NCBI GenBank assembly: GCA_945271245.1
Contig: CALYPF010000010.1
Coordinates: 1 to 40,055 of the forward strand
Source: an uncultured Enterobacteriaceae bacterium
Lineage (GTDB): Bacteria > Pseudomonadota > Gammaproteobacteria > Enterobacterales > Enterobacteriaceae
Direction: 5' to 3'
Length of the DNA: 40,055 nucleotides
Made by a program: the position numbers and the translations under genes. Each line of letters opens with the position of its first letter. Position 1 is the first letter of the stretch. Shown here one piece after another: positions 9,143-22,316 of the stretch. The notes beneath the pieces are model-generated. The model was not told where the DNA came from and searched no databases. It saw only the letters and a program-made list of their open reading frames with translations.

Positions 9143-9640
9143 ATGCGTAATGTATTAATTACTTTATGCGCGGTGAGTCTCGCAGGATGTATTAATGTGT
9201 ACGGGCCAGTGAAAACCGGGATGCAAGATGCACCATCGGATATGCCCTCTGCTGGCATGAGTGCAGGCGCTCAGGCTGCCAAAATCGGTAACCGCAAACC
9301 TGATGAACTGTTTAATGCAGTAACTCAGCATTATCGGGAAAAAGGGCTGAATAGTACCGTTGAAGATAGCGGCACCGGGATTATCGCCGCCGCTGGCGAC
9401 GATCCGGAGTTGAGCGCGCAGTATCTGGATTGTTCAATGTTAAGTCAGACGCAAAATATTCAGGAACACTATCGTATTGTGACGCAGGTATGGTCGGCCG
9501 GCGAGGGAAGCAATATCGCGGTTAGTGTTACGGGTGTAGCTGGCCTGACCGCGCCCGATGGAAATGACAAAGTAAAACCGGTTGAATGCAAATCTACCGG
9601 TGTTTTTGAAAGAGACTTGCTGGAGCGTCTTAAGAAATAA
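9143..9640 (+). CDS. Predicted lipoprotein of unknown function
   Basis: A 165-residue protein with a signal peptide and lipobox LAGC at about residues 13–16, so it is probably lipidated at Cys16. Asn at +3 after the cysteine (Cys-Ile-Asn) suggests outer-membrane sorting, since Asp at +2 is absent. The mature part starts with a Pro/Gly/Met-rich linker, followed by a predicted globular domain of about 115 residues containing two further cysteines (around residues 98 and 151) that could form a disulfide. I recognise no named family. It follows the 24-residue lipoprotein by ten bases and is flanked on both sides by AT-rich non-coding sequence, which suggests an accessory or horizontally acquired locus between cutC and cmoB. 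Confidence 0.78.
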   Translation: MRNVLITLCAVSLAGCINVYGPVKTGMQDAPSDMPSAGMSAGAQAAKIGNRKPDELFNAVTQHYREKGLNSTVEDSGTGIIAAAGDDPELSAQYLDCSMLSQTQNIQEHYRIVTQVWSAGEGSNIAVSVTGVAGLTAPDGNDKVKPVECKSTGVFERDLLERLKK

Positions 9641-10035
9641 AGTGGATGAATATTCTACATCTGCAAATATAACTTTCATTAGGAACATACAAGGGAGTGC
9701 GATTGTGGTTATTTAATAATGAGCAATTTTCTTAATTACAATTAAGATTCCTTTATGGCTGCTATTTAATGCCGTTATTATAAATGGAATGACATGGCCA
9801 TTTTGTATGACCAAGTCATTTTCATGCTATTGGTTTAGAAATATTACCCGCTTTAATTGTTATAGCTGTGCATACATTAATCAGAATATTATGCATCGGA
9901 CATCCTATTAAATATATACATTAGGCGCACTTATTCCGCGTGTCACTATAGTGTAGTGACCAATAATCGCGCATAAATTATCGGGATACTAACAACCGGA
10001 TATTCCACTAAGCCTGGTCTATCCGGGAGGTGCTA
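9641..10035. other. AT-rich intergenic region, nothing recognised
   Basis: About 395 bases between the convergent lipoprotein gene and cmoB. It is AT-rich on the lipoprotein side. I see no intrinsic terminator with a clear T run, no RNA gene and no plausible coding frame. Confidence 0.5.
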
Positions 10036-12183
<2,148 letters not shown>

Positions 12184-12259
12184 AGCGTCTCCATGAAAAA
12201 TCTTAATGATAGCAGCCCCATAATAGACTGCCGGGCGACAACTGTCGCTATTGCTATTC

Positions 12260-13078
12260 CTAAAATAGCGATGCCTGAATAGGAAATTTGGGGGCAGGCC
12301 CAAGCGAGGGAAATTGGGAAAGCAAGAGCGGCCATAGCGCATCAATTAAAGCAGGCGCGTGGGCGATATCCGGAGTATGCACGAACAGCCACGGTGAGCC
12401 TGCGCTTTCCCATTGCGCAAGTTTCTCAAGCCAGGAAGAAAAAAGTTGGGTATTCAGTGCCACATCTTCGCCACCGATAAAGCGTATTAACGGCGCACCC
12501 GCGGTGGCAATTGCATGAACCGGCAGCCGGGGCTTTTTACGCTGGGCATCCCGCAGGGCGATGCTGGAAGGAGGTGATGTGTGTACAGGGCGGCTATCCA
12601 GTATCACGCGGTTAACTTTTCTGTCACGCAGCCCGCGATTAAGCGCGCGTTCCGCTTCGCCCTTCGCGAAAAAGTCGGGATGACGCACCTCCACGCCATA
12701 GCTAAATGCCGCGGGCAGGCTATCCAGGAATTGAAACAGCGCCGGAAGATTATCGGGAGCGAACGTTGCCGGAAGCTGAAGCCAGTATTGCCCAATACGG
12801 TGCGCCAGCGGCGATAAACGGGTAAAAAACTGCTGTACTAGCGCATCGCAGTCGCGCAGCCCGGCCTGATGAGAAATAGTCGCCGGGAATTTAAAACAGA
12901 AACGAAAATTATCGCTGGTCATATCGCGCCAGCGCGCGACATGCTCTGGCGAAGGGAGTGCGTACAGCGTCGTGTTCCCTTCAACGCAGTTAAAATAACG
13001 CGCGTAGTCTGCCAGGCTGTTTATTCCCAGGCGACCCCATCCGGGGTGAGACCACTGCGGCAGGCCGAGATAAAGCAC
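12260..13078 (-). CDS. yecE: YecE, DUF72 family protein
   Basis: A 272-residue DUF72 protein (TIM-barrel-like) of unknown activity, equal in length to E. coli YecE. Conserved parts include YLGLPQWSHPGWG at the N-terminus, the YARYFNCVEGNTTLYALPS segment, and FKFPATISHQAGL near residue 85. It follows yecD after three bases, so the two are one transcription unit. Confidence 0.94.
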   Translation of the reverse strand: MLYLGLPQWSHPGWGRLGINSLADYARYFNCVEGNTTLYALPSPEHVARWRDMTSDNFRFCFKFPATISHQAGLRDCDALVQQFFTRLSPLAHRIGQYWLQLPATFAPDNLPALFQFLDSLPAAFSYGVEVRHPDFFAKGEAERALNRGLRDRKVNRVILDSRPVHTSPPSSIALRDAQRKKPRLPVHAIATAGAPLIRFIGGEDVALNTQLFSSWLEKLAQWESAGSPWLFVHTPDIAHAPALIDALWPLLLSQFPSLGPAPKFPIQASLF

Positions 13079-13081
13079 GGA

Positions 13082-13648
13082 TTATAATGCGTTCACAATT
13101 TCATCGACGTGGCTTATCCGGGCGATGCGGGGGAAAATATGCGTCATACTGTTTTGGTGCTGTTCGGCGCTGGCGGCGCTGCAGGCATCTTCGGCAATAA
13201 TCAGATTAAAACCGAGTTCCCAGGCGTGACGAGCGGTAGACTCGACGCCAATATTAGTGGAAATACCACACAAAATAATAGTTTCTATGCCCCGGCGGCG
13301 AAGCTGTAGCTCAAGTTCCGTACCGTAAAATGCGCCCCACTGGCGTTTAGTTATTTCAATATCGCTTTCGCGTGCGCCAAGCGCGACGGGATAATGCCAC
13401 CACTCTTCGGGCAGCGCTTTCGCAGGGGCGGGGGCGTCTACCGGCTGTTTTAACGCATCGGCAAAGTCGGTTGACCAACCCACACGCACCAGCGCGACCG
13501 GTGAACCGATGCTGCGACATTTCTCTGCCAGACGCGCTGCGCGTGCAACCACATCTTCGGCCGCGTGCGGGCCGCCTGCGAAGGGTAAAATACCTTCCTG
13601 CAAATCGATAACAACCAGTGCGGTTTTCTGTGCATTGAGCTGTAGCAT
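13082..13648 (-). CDS. yecD: YecD, isochorismatase-fold hydrolase
   Basis: A 188-residue cysteine-hydrolase-fold protein, same length as E. coli YecD. The N-terminal Asp motif is present ([14 protein letters not shown]). At the usual nucleophile position the sequence reads [13 protein letters not shown], so the catalytic cysteine expected after the TN pair is replaced by glycine. E. coli YecD has the same substitution, so the protein is probably not a standard isochorismatase and may be non-catalytic or use another chemistry. It is the first gene of the minus-strand yecD-yecE run, divergent from aspS. Confidence 0.94.
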   Translation of the reverse strand: MLQLNAQKTALVVIDLQEGILPFAGGPHAAEDVVARAARLAEKCRSIGSPVALVRVGWSTDFADALKQPVDAPAPAKALPEEWWHYPVALGARESDIEITKRQWGAFYGTELELQLRRRGIETIILCGISTNIGVESTARHAWELGFNLIIAEDACSAASAEQHQNSMTHIFPRIARISHVDEIVNAL

Positions 13649-13845
13649 AATGACTCCGTAGACACTTTTTCTTTTGATTTAACGGCGCTACCTTACCGGT
13701 AAAACCGATAGTGTGGTTTACACTTTTTGTTAATTTTTGTGTGAATAATGCGCTGAATAGATGAAACCTGGGCCAATAAAAGAGGCGAACGCAGGCAAAT
13801 TTGGAAAAAACACGCGCCGCGAACGCGCGGCTGGCGGCTTCGGGC

Positions 13846-13874
13846 TTATCTCAACGTTGAAATTCCAGTATAAT
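13846..13874 (+). promoter_or_regulatory. aspS: Probable aspS promoter
   Basis: A consensus TATAAT at 13869–13874 with a moderate -35 (TTATCT) at 13846–13851 and a 17-base spacer lies about 100 bases before the aspS start. The arrangement agrees with a sigma-70 promoter for the aspS–nudB–yebC–ruvC run. Confidence 0.55.
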
Positions 13875-13972
13875 GCCCGCCTTTTTATATCAAATGTGAC
13901 AATCGACATAAAGCCGCGTCGCGGTGCCTGTTAGCAGGCTGCCAGCCCCTGCGGCAAGTTAAAGGATATCTC

Positions 13973-15745
13973 ATGCGTACAGAATATTGCGGGCAGCTAC
14001 GGTTGTCCCACGTGGGGCAGCAAGTGACGCTTTGCGGTTGGGTGAACCGCCGTCGCGATCTCGGGAGTCTCATTTTCATCGATATGCGCGATCGTGAAGG
14101 GATTGTGCAGGTATTCTTCGATCCGGATCGGGAAGAGGCATTTCAACTGGCATCCGAGCTGCGTAATGAGTTCTGTATTCAAATAACCGGCACGGTACGC
14201 GCGCGCGAGGGGCGTAACGTCAACGGCGATATGGCGACCGGCGAAGTAGAAGTGTTTGCCACTGAACTGACCATTATTAATCGTGCGGAACCGCTGCCGC
14301 TGGACTCGAATCAGGTTAATACAGAAGAAGCGCGCCTCAAGTATCGTTATCTCGACCTGCGTCGCCCTGAAATGGCCCAGCGTTTGAAAACGCGCGCGCG
14401 TATTACCAGTTTCGTTCGTCGTTTTATGGATGACCACGGCTTCCTGGATATTGAAACGCCGATGCTGACCAAAGCGACGCCGGAGGGCGCTCGTGATTAC
14501 CTGGTGCCAAGCCGGGTACATAAAGGTAAATTTTATGCCTTGCCGCAGTCTCCGCAGTTATTCAAACAATTGCTGATGATGTCCGGCTTCGATCGCTATT
14601 ACCAAATCGTGAAGTGTTTTCGCGATGAAGATTTGCGCGCCGACCGTCAGCCGGAATTTACCCAAATTGATGTGGAAACCTCTTTCCTGACGGCGCCGCA
14701 GGTGCGCGCAGTGATGGAAAGCATGGTGCGTCAATTATGGCAGGAAATTAAAGGCGTAGATTTAGGCCCGTTCCCCGTCATGACCTTCGCCGAAGCAGAA
14801 CGCCGCTACGGCTCTGATAAACCCGATTTGCGTAACCCGATGGAATTAGTCGATGTCGCCGATCTTCTGGCGCAGATTGAATTTAAGGTTTTCTCCGGGC
14901 CGGCTAACGACCCGAAGGGGCGCGTTGCCGCGCTGCGCGTGCCCGGCGGCGCTCAACTGAGTCGTAAGCAAATTGATGATTACGGCAAGTTCGTGGAAAT
15001 CTACGGCGCGAAAGGGTTAGCGTATATTAAAGTCAATCAGCGCAGTGCGGGCATTGAAGGCATTACCAGCCCGGTGGCGAAGTTTTTAGATGCAAATATC
15101 GTTGAAGCGATTCTGGTGCGCACTCAGGCAGAAGATGGCGATATTATATTCTTCGGCGCCGATAAAGCGCGCGTGGTTTCCGATGCGCTAGGCGCGCTGC
15201 GTTTGAAGCTCGGCAAGGAATTGCAACTGACCGATGAAAGCGCCTGGGCGCCGCTGTGGGTTGTCGATTTCCCCATGTTTGAAGAAGACGGCGAAGGCGG
15301 CCTGGCCGCAATGCACCATCCGTTCACCTCGCCGCGCGATATGACGGCGGCGGAGCTGCACGCCCAGCCAGAAACCGCCATTGCCAACGCTTACGATATG
15401 GTAATCAACGGTTATGAGGTGGGCGGTGGCTCCGTACGTATTCATAATACTGAGATGCAACAGACGGTATTCGCTATTCTCGGCATTAATGAACAAGAAC
15501 AGCGTGAAAAATTTGGCTTTCTGTTAGATGCGCTGAAATTCGGCACGCCGCCGCACGCCGGTTTGGCCTTCGGCCTCGATCGGCTGGTAATGCTATTAAC
15601 CGGCACCGATAACATTCGTGACGTTATCGCGTTCCCGAAAACCACGGCGGCCGCCTGTCTGATGACTGAAGCGCCAAGCTTTGCAAACGATGCGGCGCTG
15701 AAAGAGCTAAGTATCACCGTGGTGAAAAAAGGCGAGAACGGCTGA
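13973..15745 (+). CDS. aspS: Aspartyl-tRNA synthetase
   Basis: Class II synthetase that charges tRNA-Asp, 590 residues as in E. coli. It has an N-terminal OB-fold anticodon-binding domain ([20 protein letters not shown]), motif 2 ([18 protein letters not shown]), the bacterial GAD insertion domain, and motif 3 near the C-terminus ([15 protein letters not shown]). The start is supported by AAAGGA. nudB begins one base after the stop. Confidence 0.98.
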   Translation: MRTEYCGQLRLSHVGQQVTLCGWVNRRRDLGSLIFIDMRDREGIVQVFFDPDREEAFQLASELRNEFCIQITGTVRAREGRNVNGDMATGEVEVFATELTIINRAEPLPLDSNQVNTEEARLKYRYLDLRRPEMAQRLKTRARITSFVRRFMDDHGFLDIETPMLTKATPEGARDYLVPSRVHKGKFYALPQSPQLFKQLLMMSGFDRYYQIVKCFRDEDLRADRQPEFTQIDVETSFLTAPQVRAVMESMVRQLWQEIKGVDLGPFPVMTFAEAERRYGSDKPDLRNPMELVDVADLLAQIEFKVFSGPANDPKGRVAALRVPGGAQLSRKQIDDYGKFVEIYGAKGLAYIKVNQRSAGIEGITSPVAKFLDANIVEAILVRTQAEDGDIIFFGADKARVVSDALGALRLKLGKELQLTDESAWAPLWVVDFPMFEEDGEGGLAAMHHPFTSPRDMTAAELHAQPETAIANAYDMVINGYEVGGGSVRIHNTEMQQTVFAILGINEQEQREKFGFLLDALKFGTPPHAGLAFGLDRLVMLLTGTDNIRDVIAFPKTTAAACLMTEAPSFANDAALKELSITVVKKGENG

Positions 15746-15746
15746 T

Positions 15747-16229
15747 ATGCCTTATAAGCGCCCCGTTTCGGTATTGGTAGTTATTTATGCTCAGGATACC
15801 GGGCGGGTGCTGATGCTGCAGCGGCGCGATGATCCTGCTTTCTGGCAGTCGGTTACCGGCAGCCTGGAGGCAGGCGAAAGCCCGCGGCAAACCGCGCTGC
15901 GTGAAGTCATGGAAGAGGTGGCTATCGATATTAACGGCGAGCACTTGCCGCTTATCGATTGCCAGCGCCGCGTGGATTTTGAAATCTTTGCGCATTTGCG
16001 CCATCGCTACGCGCCGGGAGTGCAGCGAAATACCGAATCCTGGTTTTTGCTGGCATTACCCCACGAGCGCCCGGTTACCCTTAGTGAACACCTGGCGTGG
16101 AGGTGGCTCGATGCCCGGGAAGCCGCAGCGCTTACCCGTTCATGGAGTAACCGGCAGGCGATAGAAGAATATGTGATTAATTGCGCCTGTAATGGCGATT
16201 CTGGAGAGAAATATGGCAGGCCACAGTAA
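15747..16229 (+). CDS. nudB: Dihydroneopterin triphosphate pyrophosphohydrolase NudB
   Basis: Nudix hydrolase of the folate pathway, removing pyrophosphate from dihydroneopterin triphosphate. The Nudix box is seen as GSLEAGE followed by REVMEEVAI at about residues 37–59; the usual glycine near the end of the box is alanine, as it also deviates in E. coli NudB. The protein has 160 residues against 150 in E. coli. The extra C-terminal tail ([16 protein letters not shown]) results from loss of the usual stop, and the gene now overlaps the start of yebC by 17 bases. It begins one base after aspS, so translation is probably coupled. Confidence 0.93.
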   Translation: MPYKRPVSVLVVIYAQDTGRVLMLQRRDDPAFWQSVTGSLEAGESPRQTALREVMEEVAIDINGEHLPLIDCQRRVDFEIFAHLRHRYAPGVQRNTESWFLLALPHERPVTLSEHLAWRWLDAREAAALTRSWSNRQAIEEYVINCACNGDSGEKYGRPQ

Positions 16230-16962
16230 ATGGGCTAACACCAAACATCGTAAAGCGGCGCAGGATGCTAAGCGCGGCAAGATCTTTACCAAAATTATTC
16301 GTGAACTGGTGACCGCCGCGCGTTTGGGCGGCGGTGACATCGCGTCCAATCCCAGGCTGCGGGCAGCCGTAGATAAAGCGCTGTCTAACAATATGACGCG
16401 TGATACCCTTAATCGTGCGATTCAGCGCGGGGTGGGCGGTGATGACGATGCGAATATGGAAACCATCATCTATGAAGGCTACGGCCCTGGCGGTACGGCG
16501 GTGATGGTTGAGTGCCTGAGCGATAACCGTAATCGCACCGTTGCTGAAGTGCGCCATGCGTTTAGCAAATGCGGCGGCAATCTTGGCACAGACGGCTCGG
16601 TCGCCTATCTGTTTAGTAAAAAAGGTGTGATCTCCTTTGCGCCAGGTGCTGCGGATGAAGATGCCGTAATGGAAGCGGCGCTGGAAGCCGGCGCGGAAGA
16701 CGTTATCTCTTACGACGATGGTGCTATTGATGTTTACACCGCGTGGGAAGAGATGGGCGCGGTTAAAGACGCGCTGGACGCTGCGGGGCTGAAGGCCGAA
16801 GCGGCGGAAGTGGCGATGATCCCTTCAACCAAGGCGGACATGGATGCGGAAACTGCGCCTAAACTGCTGCGGCTGATTGATATGCTGGAAGACTGCGATG
16901 ATGTTCAGGAAGTTTACCACAACGGCGAAATCTCCGATGAGGTAGCGGCCACGCTGGAATAA
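16213..16962 (+). CDS. yebC: YebC/TACO1-family protein
   Basis: Conserved YebC-family protein of 249 residues. The E. coli group was long annotated as a transcriptional regulator; work on YebC/TACO1 proteins points to a role in helping ribosomes through difficult sequences. I chose the ATG at 16213 because the product then starts [14 protein letters not shown], the invariant family N-terminus. A GGAGAG site lies just before it. The start is inside the 3' end of nudB. It is followed by ruvC. Confidence 0.96.
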   Translation: MAGHSKWANTKHRKAAQDAKRGKIFTKIIRELVTAARLGGGDIASNPRLRAAVDKALSNNMTRDTLNRAIQRGVGGDDDANMETIIYEGYGPGGTAVMVECLSDNRNRTVAEVRHAFSKCGGNLGTDGSVAYLFSKKGVISFAPGAADEDAVMEAALEAGAEDVISYDDGAIDVYTAWEEMGAVKDALDAAGLKAEAAEVAMIPSTKADMDAETAPKLLRLIDMLEDCDDVQEVYHNGEISDEVAATLE

Positions 16963-17032
16963 TGGTGGCTGTCATCGTTATTAGCCGTAGTGAGGATATT
17001 TGCTTCGGCGCGAAACGGGGTCCGGAGAATAA

Positions 17033-17554
17033 ATGGCAATAATCCTTGGCATTGACCCCGGCTCCCGTATTACCGGTTATGGCGTGATTCGCCAGGAAGG
17101 GCGCCAGCTACAGTATCTGGGCAGCGGCTGCATTCGTACTCGGGTGGATGATTTACCTGCGCGGCTCAAGTTGATTTATGCAGGCGTTACGGAAATTATC
17201 ACTCAGTTTCAGCCCGATTTCTTCGCCATAGAACAAGTGTTTATGGCGAAGAATGCGGATTCGGCGCTTAAACTGGGGCAGGCGCGAGGAGTGGCGATTG
17301 TCGCCGCCGTTAACGGCAGCCTGCCGGTATTCGAGTACGCAGCCCGGCAGGTGAAGCAGACCGTTGTTGGCACCGGTGCCGCGGAAAAAAGCCAGGTCCA
17401 GCATATGGTGCGCAATCTGTTGCGATTACCGTCTAATCCGCAGGCAGATGCCGCAGATGCGCTGGCGATTGCGATTACACACTGTCACCTCAGCCAGAAC
17501 GTTGTGCAACTGGGGGCAGGGCGTTTGAATCTGGCGCGCGGCAGGTTACGATAA
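17033..17554 (+). CDS. ruvC: Holliday junction resolvase RuvC
   Basis: Endonuclease that resolves Holliday junctions with RuvAB. Length 173 residues, as in E. coli. The RNase H-like acidic residues are all visible: Asp7 in [12 protein letters not shown], Glu66 in FAIEQVF, and the pair of aspartates in [14 protein letters not shown] near residues 138–148. It lies 70 bases after yebC and ends just before a strong terminator. E. coli yebB, which sits between ruvC and ruvA, is absent here. Confidence 0.98.
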   Translation: MAIILGIDPGSRITGYGVIRQEGRQLQYLGSGCIRTRVDDLPARLKLIYAGVTEIITQFQPDFFAIEQVFMAKNADSALKLGQARGVAIVAAVNGSLPVFEYAARQVKQTVVGTGAAEKSQVQHMVRNLLRLPSNPQADAADALAIAITHCHLSQNVVQLGAGRLNLARGRLR

Positions 17555-17557
17555 GAA

Positions 17558-17585
17558 AAGGCTGGATATGCGTCCAGCCTTTTTT
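17558..17585 (+). terminator. Intrinsic terminator between ruvC and ruvA
   Basis: AAGGCTGGA–TATGCG–TCCAGCCTT forms a nine-pair stem followed by more T residues. It separates the aspS–ruvC run from ruvAB, which should then have its own promoter (ruvAB is SOS-controlled in E. coli; I could not place a clear LexA box here). Confidence 0.9.
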
Positions 17586-17656
17586 ATATGATAAGCGCTG
17601 GCATTAGCCGTATTACCGGGGAAGCCCGTCGAAATGTACTGACGCAGGAGCAAAAC

Positions 17657-18268
17657 GTGATTGGTAGACTCAGGGGCATTGTCCTGGAAAAACAGCCGCC
17701 GTTAGTGTTACTGGAGGCGGGCGGTGTAGGATATGAAGTCCATATGCCTATGACCTGCTTTTATGAATTGCCGGATGTCGGTAGCGAAGCGGTGGTATTC
17801 ACGCATTTTGTTGTGCGTGAAGATGCGCAATTACTGTTTGGCTTTAATAATAAGCAAGAGCGCACGCTGTTCCGTGAATTAATAAAAGTGAACGGCGTAG
17901 GGCCAAAGCTTGCGCTGGCGATACTGTCTGGCATGTCCGCCCAGCAGTTTGTGAATGCGGTGGAGCGGGAAGAGCCGGCATCGCTGGTTAAATTACCGGG
18001 CATCGGTAAGAAAACCGCAGAGCGTTTAGTTGTCGAGATGAAGGATCGCTTCAAAGGTATGCACGGTGACTTGTTCACGCCGGCCGCGGACCTCACGCTT
18101 AGCGCCCCGGCAAGCCCGGTGAAAGATGACGCTGAAGCAGAAGCCGTTGCGGCGCTGGTGGCATTAGGCTATAAGCCACAGGAAGCCAGCCGTATGATAA
18201 GTAAAGTCGCCCGCGGTGACGCCGATAGTGAAACGATGATTCGCGATGCCCTACGCGCAGCGCTATGA
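17657..18268 (+). CDS. ruvA: Holliday junction DNA helicase subunit RuvA
   Basis: Binds four-way junctions as a tetramer and loads RuvB. I chose the GTG at 17657: the product then begins with IGRLRG, has 203 residues as in E. coli, and follows a CAGGAG site six bases upstream. The helix-hairpin-helix segments [15 protein letters not shown] and [19 protein letters not shown] are clear, and the C-terminal domain III that contacts RuvB ([19 protein letters not shown]) is complete. ruvB follows after eight bases. Confidence 0.97.
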   Translation: MIGRLRGIVLEKQPPLVLLEAGGVGYEVHMPMTCFYELPDVGSEAVVFTHFVVREDAQLLFGFNNKQERTLFRELIKVNGVGPKLALAILSGMSAQQFVNAVEREEPASLVKLPGIGKKTAERLVVEMKDRFKGMHGDLFTPAADLTLSAPASPVKDDAEAEAVAALVALGYKPQEASRMISKVARGDADSETMIRDALRAAL

Positions 18269-18273
18269 GGTAA

Positions 18274-19284
<1,011 letters not shown>

Positions 19285-19753
19285 TTTAAGCGAAGTGCGC
19301 AAAAGCGAAAAGCCCATATAGCAAACTCCTGGCTATCAGCGATGAAACCCTTCCAACGTTCACGACTTTAGTGACGGACAGTAAGATTAATGAGTTAGCA
19401 TTCGCGCGTTGAGCCCGATAGGTCACCGCTATTTTTATTTTCGCTAGTACGCTGCTGCCCCGTAAGCGGTGAGAAGTGGCTGTTGTTATCTGCCGGGTTA
19501 GTAAATGCGATTTGCCGGCAGGATATGCTGTCGAAAATGATACTTTGGTGGCCGGCTGAGCCGCTCTTTGCGATAGATCTGACGCCAGATATACTCACGG
19601 CGACGCCGTCGCCGCATACATGTACATCCTTAGGGGCCATTCCATTTAATTAACGTCAGAATACGTAATAAATACACCTGAAATAGCCCTAAAGCTGCTG
19701 CTCCGCTCGGCCTATGCTGTTTGCAAGGCTGAGCAGAGAATAAATGATGTCCT
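19285..19753. other. Long ruvB–znuB intergenic region, nothing recognised
   Basis: About 470 bases between convergent ruvB and znuB. Short open frames exist on both strands, including a plus-strand frame without an obvious start running to a TAA near 19650 and a minus-strand frame of 81 codons opposite it, but neither resembles a known protein. No RNA gene recognised. No strong intrinsic terminator for either gene was found. Confidence 0.45.
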
Positions 19754-20539
19754 TCAGATTTTTTGAGGGCGAATGAGGCTAATAATAAAAAGCAGCGCGG
19801 CAACCAGAACGACAGATGGCCCTGCCGGTGTGTCCCATTGCGCAGAAAATGCCAACCCCCCCGTGACCGCGAGCATGCCAATAATTACAGCATTGCCTGC
19901 CATTTGTTCCGGCGTGCGAGCAAAGCGGCGCGCGGCGGCAGCGGGAATAATCAACAAGGAGGTAATAATTAACGCCCCAACAAACTTCATGGCGACGCCA
20001 ATAGTTAGTGCGGTGACCAGCATTAAAAGCAATTTTACTCGCTGCAATTTTACCCCGTCGACAAAGGCCAGTTCGGGGCTGATGGTCATTGACAGAAGGT
20101 TACGCCACTGCCAGATAAGAATGCCAACCACCGCCGTGACGCCAATAGCAATAGCGATAAGATCGTCCGGGGTAACAGCCAGCAAATCACCGAATAAATA
20201 AGCCATCAAATCAATACGAATATTGGCCATTAGACTGACCACGACTAACCCTAGCGAAAGTGCGCTGTGCGCCATAATGCCGAGAAGTGTATCGATGGCG
20301 AGGTGCGGCCGCTTTTCCAGCCAGACCAGCCCTAACGCCAGTAACAGAGTTACAATAATCACTGCCCAAAATGGATTCACGTCGAGCATAAGGCCGAATG
20401 CGACGCCAAGGAGCGAGGCGTGAGCCAGAGTGTCGCCGAAATAAGACATGCGACGCCAGACGACAAAAGCACCCAGCGGGCCGGCTGCGCAGGCGATCAG
20501 GATTCCGGCCAGCCAGCCGGAAAGCAGTAGTTCAATCAT
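19754..20539 (-). CDS. znuB: Zinc ABC transporter permease ZnuB
   Basis: Inner-membrane permease of the high-affinity zinc importer. The 261 residues equal the E. coli length, with many hydrophobic helices characteristic of the ABC-3 family. Highly conserved parts include [26 protein letters not shown] near the N-terminus and [18 protein letters not shown] in the C-terminal half. Its start overlaps the znuC end by eight bases, giving tight translational coupling. Confidence 0.97.
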   Translation of the reverse strand: MIELLLSGWLAGILIACAAGPLGAFVVWRRMSYFGDTLAHASLLGVAFGLMLDVNPFWAVIIVTLLLALGLVWLEKRPHLAIDTLLGIMAHSALSLGLVVVSLMANIRIDLMAYLFGDLLAVTPDDLIAIAIGVTAVVGILIWQWRNLLSMTISPELAFVDGVKLQRVKLLLMLVTALTIGVAMKFVGALIITSLLIIPAAAARRFARTPEQMAGNAVIIGMLAVTGGLAFSAQWDTPAGPSVVLVAALLFIISLIRPQKI

Positions 20540-21290
20540 GGCTGTTCGCCTCTTTACGAAAAATTATTTTTCCTTGTAAATCATGGCGATGATTATGATG
20601 ATGCCGATAGAGTCCGATTTGTTCCGCTCCGCGTTGCCCAAACATCTCAATAAATTGCGGATGCGTTGAGACCACTTCCGGCGCGCCGCTGCAACAAATA
20701 TGGTGATTCAGGCACATGACTTCGTCTGTTTTAGCCATCACCAAATGTAAATCGTGTGAAATCATAAGCACCGCACATCCCAGCTCCTGGCGTAAAGCAT
20801 TAATCAGGTCGTATAACGCAAGCTGTCCGGTTACATCAACTCCCTGAGTAGGCTCATCCAGTACCAGCAACTGCGGCGCGTTGAGCAGCGCGCGGGCCAG
20901 TAATACGCGTTGATTTTCACCACCGGAAAGTTTTTGCATGGGAGCGCCGAGTAGATGCTCTGCGTGTACCCGTCGCAGCGCTGGTAAAATATCTGTGCGT
21001 TTTACGCCCGGTCGAAGTCGCATAAAGCGCTCTACGGTCAAGGGAAGCGTTGCATCTAAATAGAGTTTTTGTGGCACGTAGCCGATGCGTAAATTTCCGC
21101 TGCGGTGAATGCTTCCTTTATCGGGTGCAATTAACCCTAATACTACCCGTACCAGCGTTGATTTCCCTGCGCCATTTGGACCCAGTAGCGTCAATATTTT
21201 GCCCGGAGTCAGGGTAAGAGAAATATTCGACAATACGCTGCGGGTACCAAAAGAGACCGAAATGTTTTCCAGTGTGACCAGATTTTTCAT
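20532..21290 (-). CDS. znuC: Zinc ABC transporter ATPase ZnuC
   Basis: ATP-binding subunit of ZnuABC, 252 residues. Walker A is [12 protein letters not shown] near residues 38–49, the ABC signature is [14 protein letters not shown], Walker B is [12 protein letters not shown], and the H-loop is MISHDLHLV. Divergent from znuA across a Zur-controlled promoter region. Confidence 0.98.
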   Translation of the reverse strand: MKNLVTLENISVSFGTRSVLSNISLTLTPGKILTLLGPNGAGKSTLVRVVLGLIAPDKGSIHRSGNLRIGYVPQKLYLDATLPLTVERFMRLRPGVKRTDILPALRRVHAEHLLGAPMQKLSGGENQRVLLARALLNAPQLLVLDEPTQGVDVTGQLALYDLINALRQELGCAVLMISHDLHLVMAKTDEVMCLNHHICCSGAPEVVSTHPQFIEMFGQRGAEQIGLYRHHHNHRHDLQGKIIFRKEANSHD

Positions 21291-21317
21291 AATAAATTTC
21301 TGATTGCAGAACGTAGC

Positions 21318-21339
21318 GAATGTTATAATATCACATTTC
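21318..21339. promoter_or_regulatory. Zur box between znuC and znuA
   Basis: The 22 bases from 21318 to 21339 read as an imperfect palindrome with arms GAATGTTATA and TATCACATTTC. This closely matches the enterobacterial Zur operator (GAAATGTTATAnTATAACATTTC type). A TATAAT -10-like element (21324–21329) lies inside. Bound Zur–zinc would shut off both divergent znu transcripts. Confidence 0.88.
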
Positions 21340-21368
21340 TTCGAACCACTACGATGGATGGTTGCATT

Positions 21369-22301
21369 ATGTTACATAAAAATACGCTTCTTTGCGCTGG
21401 TATTCTGACGGCGTTTGGGGGAGGTTTTTGCGTTACGGCTCAGGCAGACGTTGTTACCTCAATAAAGCCTTTAGGTTTCATCGCTGCGGCAATTGCCGAT
21501 GGCGTCACCGACACCCAAGTGTTACTGCCGGATGGCGCTTCAGAACATGACTATGCGCTGCGACCGTCGGATATAAAACGCTTGCAAAACGCGGAGTTAG
21601 TGGTATGGGTTGGGCCGGAAATGGAAGCATTCATGCAAAAACCCGTCGCCCGACTTGAAGGCAAAAAAACATTGGCTATCTCAATGCTAAATGATGTTCA
21701 TCCTCTACTCATGAAAGGCGATACGCATCATGAGAGTATCCCGAACGCCGATAAAAAAAATGACGAACACCACCACCACGGTGAGTATAACCTGCATATT
21801 TGGCTCTCCCCAGAGATAGCAAGGCTTGCAGCGGTTGCAATCCATGAAAAATTAGTGGAACTTATGCCGAAAAGTAAGACCAAACTGGATGCAAATCTGC
21901 TGCACTTTGAGACAGAATTAGCGCAAACGGATAAACATGTCGCCAGTGTGCTGTCACCGCTTAAGGGGAAGGGGTATTACGTTTTTCATGATGCCTATGG
22001 ATATTACGAAAAACAGTATGGTTTAACGCCGCTCGGTCATTTTACCGTTAACCCTGAAATCCAGCCTGGCGCGCAGCGTTTACATGAAATTAGAACACAG
22101 TTGGTTGAGCATAAAGCGCAATGCGTTTTTGCTGAGCCACAATTCAGGCCGGCGGTCATTGAAGCAGTGGCCAGAGGAACACAGGTACGCATGGGTACGC
22201 TGGATCCTCTAGGGACGACCATCCCGGTAGGCAAGAGCGGCTATATGCAGTTCTTGACCCATCTAGCAGGGCAATATGCCGACTGCCTGAAAGGAGATTA
22301 A
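21369..22301 (+). CDS. znuA: Periplasmic zinc-binding protein ZnuA
   Basis: Solute-binding protein that captures zinc in the periplasm for ZnuBC. I chose the ATG at 21369 ([10 protein letters not shown]), which gives 310 residues and the usual signal peptide ending near AQA/D; an in-frame ATG 15 bases upstream is less likely. Zinc ligands expected in the cluster A-I family are seen as His60 (GASEHDY), His143 (NLHIWLSPE) and His207 (VFHDAYGY). A His-rich loop with acidic residues spans about 119–137, shorter than that of E. coli. Under the shared Zur operator upstream. Confidence 0.97.
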   Translation: MLHKNTLLCAGILTAFGGGFCVTAQADVVTSIKPLGFIAAAIADGVTDTQVLLPDGASEHDYALRPSDIKRLQNAELVVWVGPEMEAFMQKPVARLEGKKTLAISMLNDVHPLLMKGDTHHESIPNADKKNDEHHHHGEYNLHIWLSPEIARLAAVAIHEKLVELMPKSKTKLDANLLHFETELAQTDKHVASVLSPLKGKGYYVFHDAYGYYEKQYGLTPLGHFTVNPEIQPGAQRLHEIRTQLVEHKAQCVFAEPQFRPAVIEAVARGTQVRMGTLDPLGTTIPVGKSGYMQFLTHLAGQYADCLKGD

Positions 22302-22316
22302 TGAGGAAGTGAATAC

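Noticed and set aside
19395-19650. Overlapping open frames on both strands in the ruvB–znuB gap
   Set aside because: Neither resembles a known protein and the plus frame lacks a good start; length is within chance expectation.
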